Shown here: positions 60,959-64,000 of the stretch, piece after piece | Numbering within the stretch: the stretch's first letter is position 1 | How the letters are laid out: every line of letters begins with the position of its first letter | Source of the DNA: Bombus terrestris | Taxonomy: Eukaryota > Arthropoda > Insecta > Hymenoptera > Apidae | DNA: 64,000 nt | Direction of reading: 5' to 3' | Assembly: GCF_910591885.1 (NCBI RefSeq) | Contig: NC_063271.1 | Location: 2,535,001-2,599,000, forward strand | Notes under the pieces: model-generated | What the model saw: the letters and a program-made list of their open reading frames with translations, nothing else | What the model was told of the DNA's origin: nothing | The model's database searches: none | Position numbers and translations under genes: made by a program

Positions 60959-63900
60959 GAGCCCTGATTAGTTTCGGGGATACGTGCCTGCGCTCTCTAC
61001 CGGACACGTTAAATATCGCGGAAATTATCGCGTCAGAGCGTCTACGTGTTCTACGTGTTGTTCCGATCAGAGCGCGTTCTGTACCCTTTGATATTTGATT
61101 TCCGCGATTAGGACTCGCTTCTAAACAAGTTACGAGATTAGATTTCGACCGAGTACCCGCTGTGTTTCACTCGATGATATTTCGCTCTTGGAGATAACTT
61201 TTACGGGGCAACGATAGTTTCCCGAAAGGCTGGTTCACCGTAGACTATCGGGGACGGTGTTGCTTGGAACGTTAAGTGACACGCCAGATTTTCTGGATCA
61301 TTTTCACGCTGCGACGGACTGCGCTGTGAGATCGTAATTCGGTATCGGGAAACTTCTCAACGTTTCAACCGTTTTTTTGTTGGTTTCGTCGAAAGAAAAA
61401 AGATCAATACTCGTGCCACCGACGGAAGAGCAAAACCAACGAAGGTCGTTTCTGATTGGCTAGGCAGCTAGGTGAAGGCGAGATGCAGTTTCGTCGGCAT
61501 GCTTTTTACTTTTTATCCATCAACCTCGATCTTCTCTTGTTATTAGCCAGCCCTCTCCTTTTCCCTCTGCGAATTCTTCGCCACGTTTGCTTCGTGAATT
61601 TTTTCGTTCTCCAATTAAACGCCTATCTTCGATCATTATCCCCGATAGAAGAAAGCAGATACGCGTAGACGTAAACTTCGAAGCAAACGCAATTCGATTA
61701 TATAGAAATTTGCCTTTGCTCCCCTGCGCATTGTTAAACCCCTCGCGAGACGCGACGCCAGATTGTCGTTCAACCCTCTTAGCCTCCTGGTCACACCCTT
61801 GTCGGTTTTTGACAGCGACGTAGAAACATTTCGTCGTCACCTCGAAATTTGATACCAAACAGGTGTTGACACAATGGCAGAGAAAAGTTGCTGATTAGCA
61901 CACAGTGGAGTTGGACTCGATCCGTTGCTTATATCCCGCTCGTTGAGTGGCGTAACCTCGTGATCCGCCGCTCTTTTCGACCCATTTGCGTTTTACGTAG
62001 CCTCGCGTTCGTTCGTTTGCTTGTTTCTTCGAACGTTTGCGAAACAACAGTTCCCTTGCCTGTTACGTGTCATACCAGAAGCAATTCAATGATATTGCGA
62101 CGAAGTGAAATTTAGGATGATTTTCCACGATCTCGTAAACATGTTGGTCAACTTCGAATTTATTTATAGAACGTTAGAAACGAAATTCGTTAGAAGAAAT
62201 AGGAATAAGCTAGCATCGTTAAAGTTTGAGGAGTCTGGTAGGAAAATTCGATGCTCCCATGCGGCGATGTCGCTGCATTCTAAACCAAAAAACTAAGTCG
62301 ACGACGCCTGCTGCGTTCGCCGGCGTCGACAGATTTCTTCGCGTTCGTTCCTCGACCTCCCGCTGCTCCGGACACTGAACTCCGTGCGGCCAACAGTTTC
62401 TTTCCAACCGGACTTGAAAAGTGGAGTGATCCTTTCCCGACTGTCCTTTGCGCCGCGAGCTGACCGGAATATTAATCGAGCCGTTTGTCTCGGCGGTCTT
62501 GCACGCGCAAAATAATATTCCTGCTTAACGCGTTTCCGAAACTACACGCGAATATTGATGTCGGTCACGTGCTGCTCTTCGCGCGTACGCGATTCCTCTC
62601 TTTTTTTCCTTAGCGCGCCAAGAAATGAGTATAACCATGATTTTATAGAAGTAATCTTTAACGAAATAAAATACATCTCTGTTCGAATCTGCTCGAATCG
62701 CAGTTGTAGAAGTCTGATCGAGGAACAAACATTGCATAAATAATTGGATAATATTTTGTATTACGTTCCATATCGAGTAGAAAAATTGAATTTCTGTAAT
62801 GTGTTTTAAAGAGGAACGCGATCGAAAGTGAGAAATGTCGTCAAACTTTGATCAAAAGTGTATTTAATTTGATAAAAAGATCCTTAGTGCTTTGTCTTTT
62901 AAAAAATCGAATAGAGTTGTATTTAAAAAGTTGAAATAAAGAAGCAGGTAACATTTTCATAGTTTCAAAAATCTTGCGGATCCTTCGTTTTCCCGTGAAG
63001 GAATTTGCGAAAAGATTTCTACGAAAATCCTGAAAGGAAAAAGGTGGAAAAAGCAAATGCGAAGGATTTCGCTGACCGTTCACGGTAAACCATTTGCAGC
63101 AGCTGAGTTGGCAACTGGTCGTGGCTTAAAAGCTCCCCGAAGCTCCGACGACCTATCAGCGATGCTTTTTAAGTTTTTACATCCGTCCCGCGGTCAGCTC
63201 CGAAGAAAAGCACCGGGCTCGATGAATTCCCCTGATAAAACCACCCGATCCCCATATTTCTTCCACCGTTACCGCGATTCGTGCCGCGTGAAATCTTCTT
63301 GAAAAACCACGACGTCTCATTCACCGATTCTGCTGTAAAAGTCAAACTCACGACTTCTCCCATTTTTTATCAGAGGATATTTTTTCAATTCTTGCCACGA
63401 GCGTTGTATCTCTTTGGAATTTTATGAAAATAATTATACAAAATACATCGTAGTTTTTACGTAGTTCTGACGATGGAACTTTCAAAAGTCGTTCGTAGGT
63501 GTCCATAGAAATGCAACGAACTCTGTATCACGAGTGGGTGATTTATGCGAAGATTCGTCTCGATTAAATACATTTTTATCTCGGGATCTAAGCAAGCTGG
63601 GCCATTACGGCGAGACCTACGGGAAGATTCATGAGGGCATGGTTATTCTACGGGAGCGTAATTTTCTAGGGTGGTTGCGGGGTTCGCAAGGCCGGCACGG
63701 TCGGTGGCGGAGGAAATTCTAATTTTTCAGGGACACCTTCGTGTGCCACGGAAGGGGTTGCGCGCCGCTATCGTCGCTGCTGAAATTGCAACGTTCACGA
63801 AAGCGGTGGCCGTTATCGATCCCTCCTTCGTTCCGTGTCGTACATGCTGCCGACGAGTACGTACGTGCTCGTTATCGCCCTCTTCAACCGAACGACACTT

Positions 63901-64000
63901 TATCTGGATAAACGGCGAATAAAAGGGACAGAGAGAAAAACTAGCCCGATATCACGACGTATGAGAGACGAGCTTTCCTTCATCGAGGCCAGTTTCACCC
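60959..64000. other. Probable intron or downstream DNA, no gene recognised
   Basis: No gene is recognised. If the exon at 60526-60956 is real, this would be the start of its intron. The stretch 62620-63060 is AT-rich. Frames are short (up to 112 codons) and unremarkable. A partial inverted repeat with GTCGAC at both ends lies near 62297-62331. I saw no polyadenylation-supported gene end and no acceptor with a convincing exon behind it. Confidence 0.45.

Noticed and set aside
1..64000. CRISPR array, rRNA or bacterial operon
   Set aside because: No regularly spaced repeats, no conserved rRNA stretches, no tandem co-directional genes with ribosome binding sites.

Overview
The window looks like nuclear DNA from an insect, most likely a hymenopteran and possibly a bee. 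The evidence is compositional and structural. There are no operons and no long conserved reading frames. CpG-containing words (TCGA, CGAT, ACGA) are everywhere instead of being depleted. Microsatellites are frequent, there are short mariner-type element remnants, and there are GT/AG-style splice signals. I recognised no protein family, no functional rRNA or tRNA gene and no CRISPR array. Species and chromosome cannot be told from the sequence alone.

Layout. From 1 to about 8.3 kb the DNA is non-coding. It holds a CRE-type palindrome beside a TATA-like box (2.93 kb) and one copy of a diverged interspersed repeat that opens with an 18-bp perfect palindrome (4.53 kb). At 8.34-8.92 kb a segment ending in a strong splice donor may be a 5' (leader) exon on the + strand. 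From 8.9 to 42.4 kb I see intronic or intergenic DNA with low-complexity tracts, scattered splice-like signals and one weak ATG-started reading frame at 36.7 kb.

From 42.4 to 49.4 kb lies a cluster of mobile-element debris and the most interesting part of the window. It holds two direct copies of a ~300-bp repeat 6.56 kb apart and a complete 209-bp mariner-type miniature element with TA target duplication. It also holds four copies of a tRNA-like short repeat. One composite joins a mariner half-element to a tRNA-like unit, then a 350-bp segment with a hairpin and an 81-codon reading frame, then a second tRNA-like unit.

From 49.4 to 55.7 kb nothing is recognised. At 55.7-56.0 kb a GC-rich block with an NRF1/Ewg-type motif, a CCAAT box and a downstream splice donor may be a promoter with first exon. 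At 58.99-59.60 kb is the second copy of the 4.5-kb repeat, broken by about 0.35 kb of extra DNA. At 59.6-60.96 kb a GC-rich, stop-poor block ends in an excellent donor (AAG|GTGAGC). This is the best candidate for a real protein-coding exon on the + strand, but the frame is uncertain because several frames on both strands are open. The last 3 kb look intronic.

If the three + strand exon candidates (8.9, 56.0 and 60.96 kb) belong to one locus, most of the window would be the introns and upstream region of one long gene with alternative starts. That is inference; RNA-seq would decide it.
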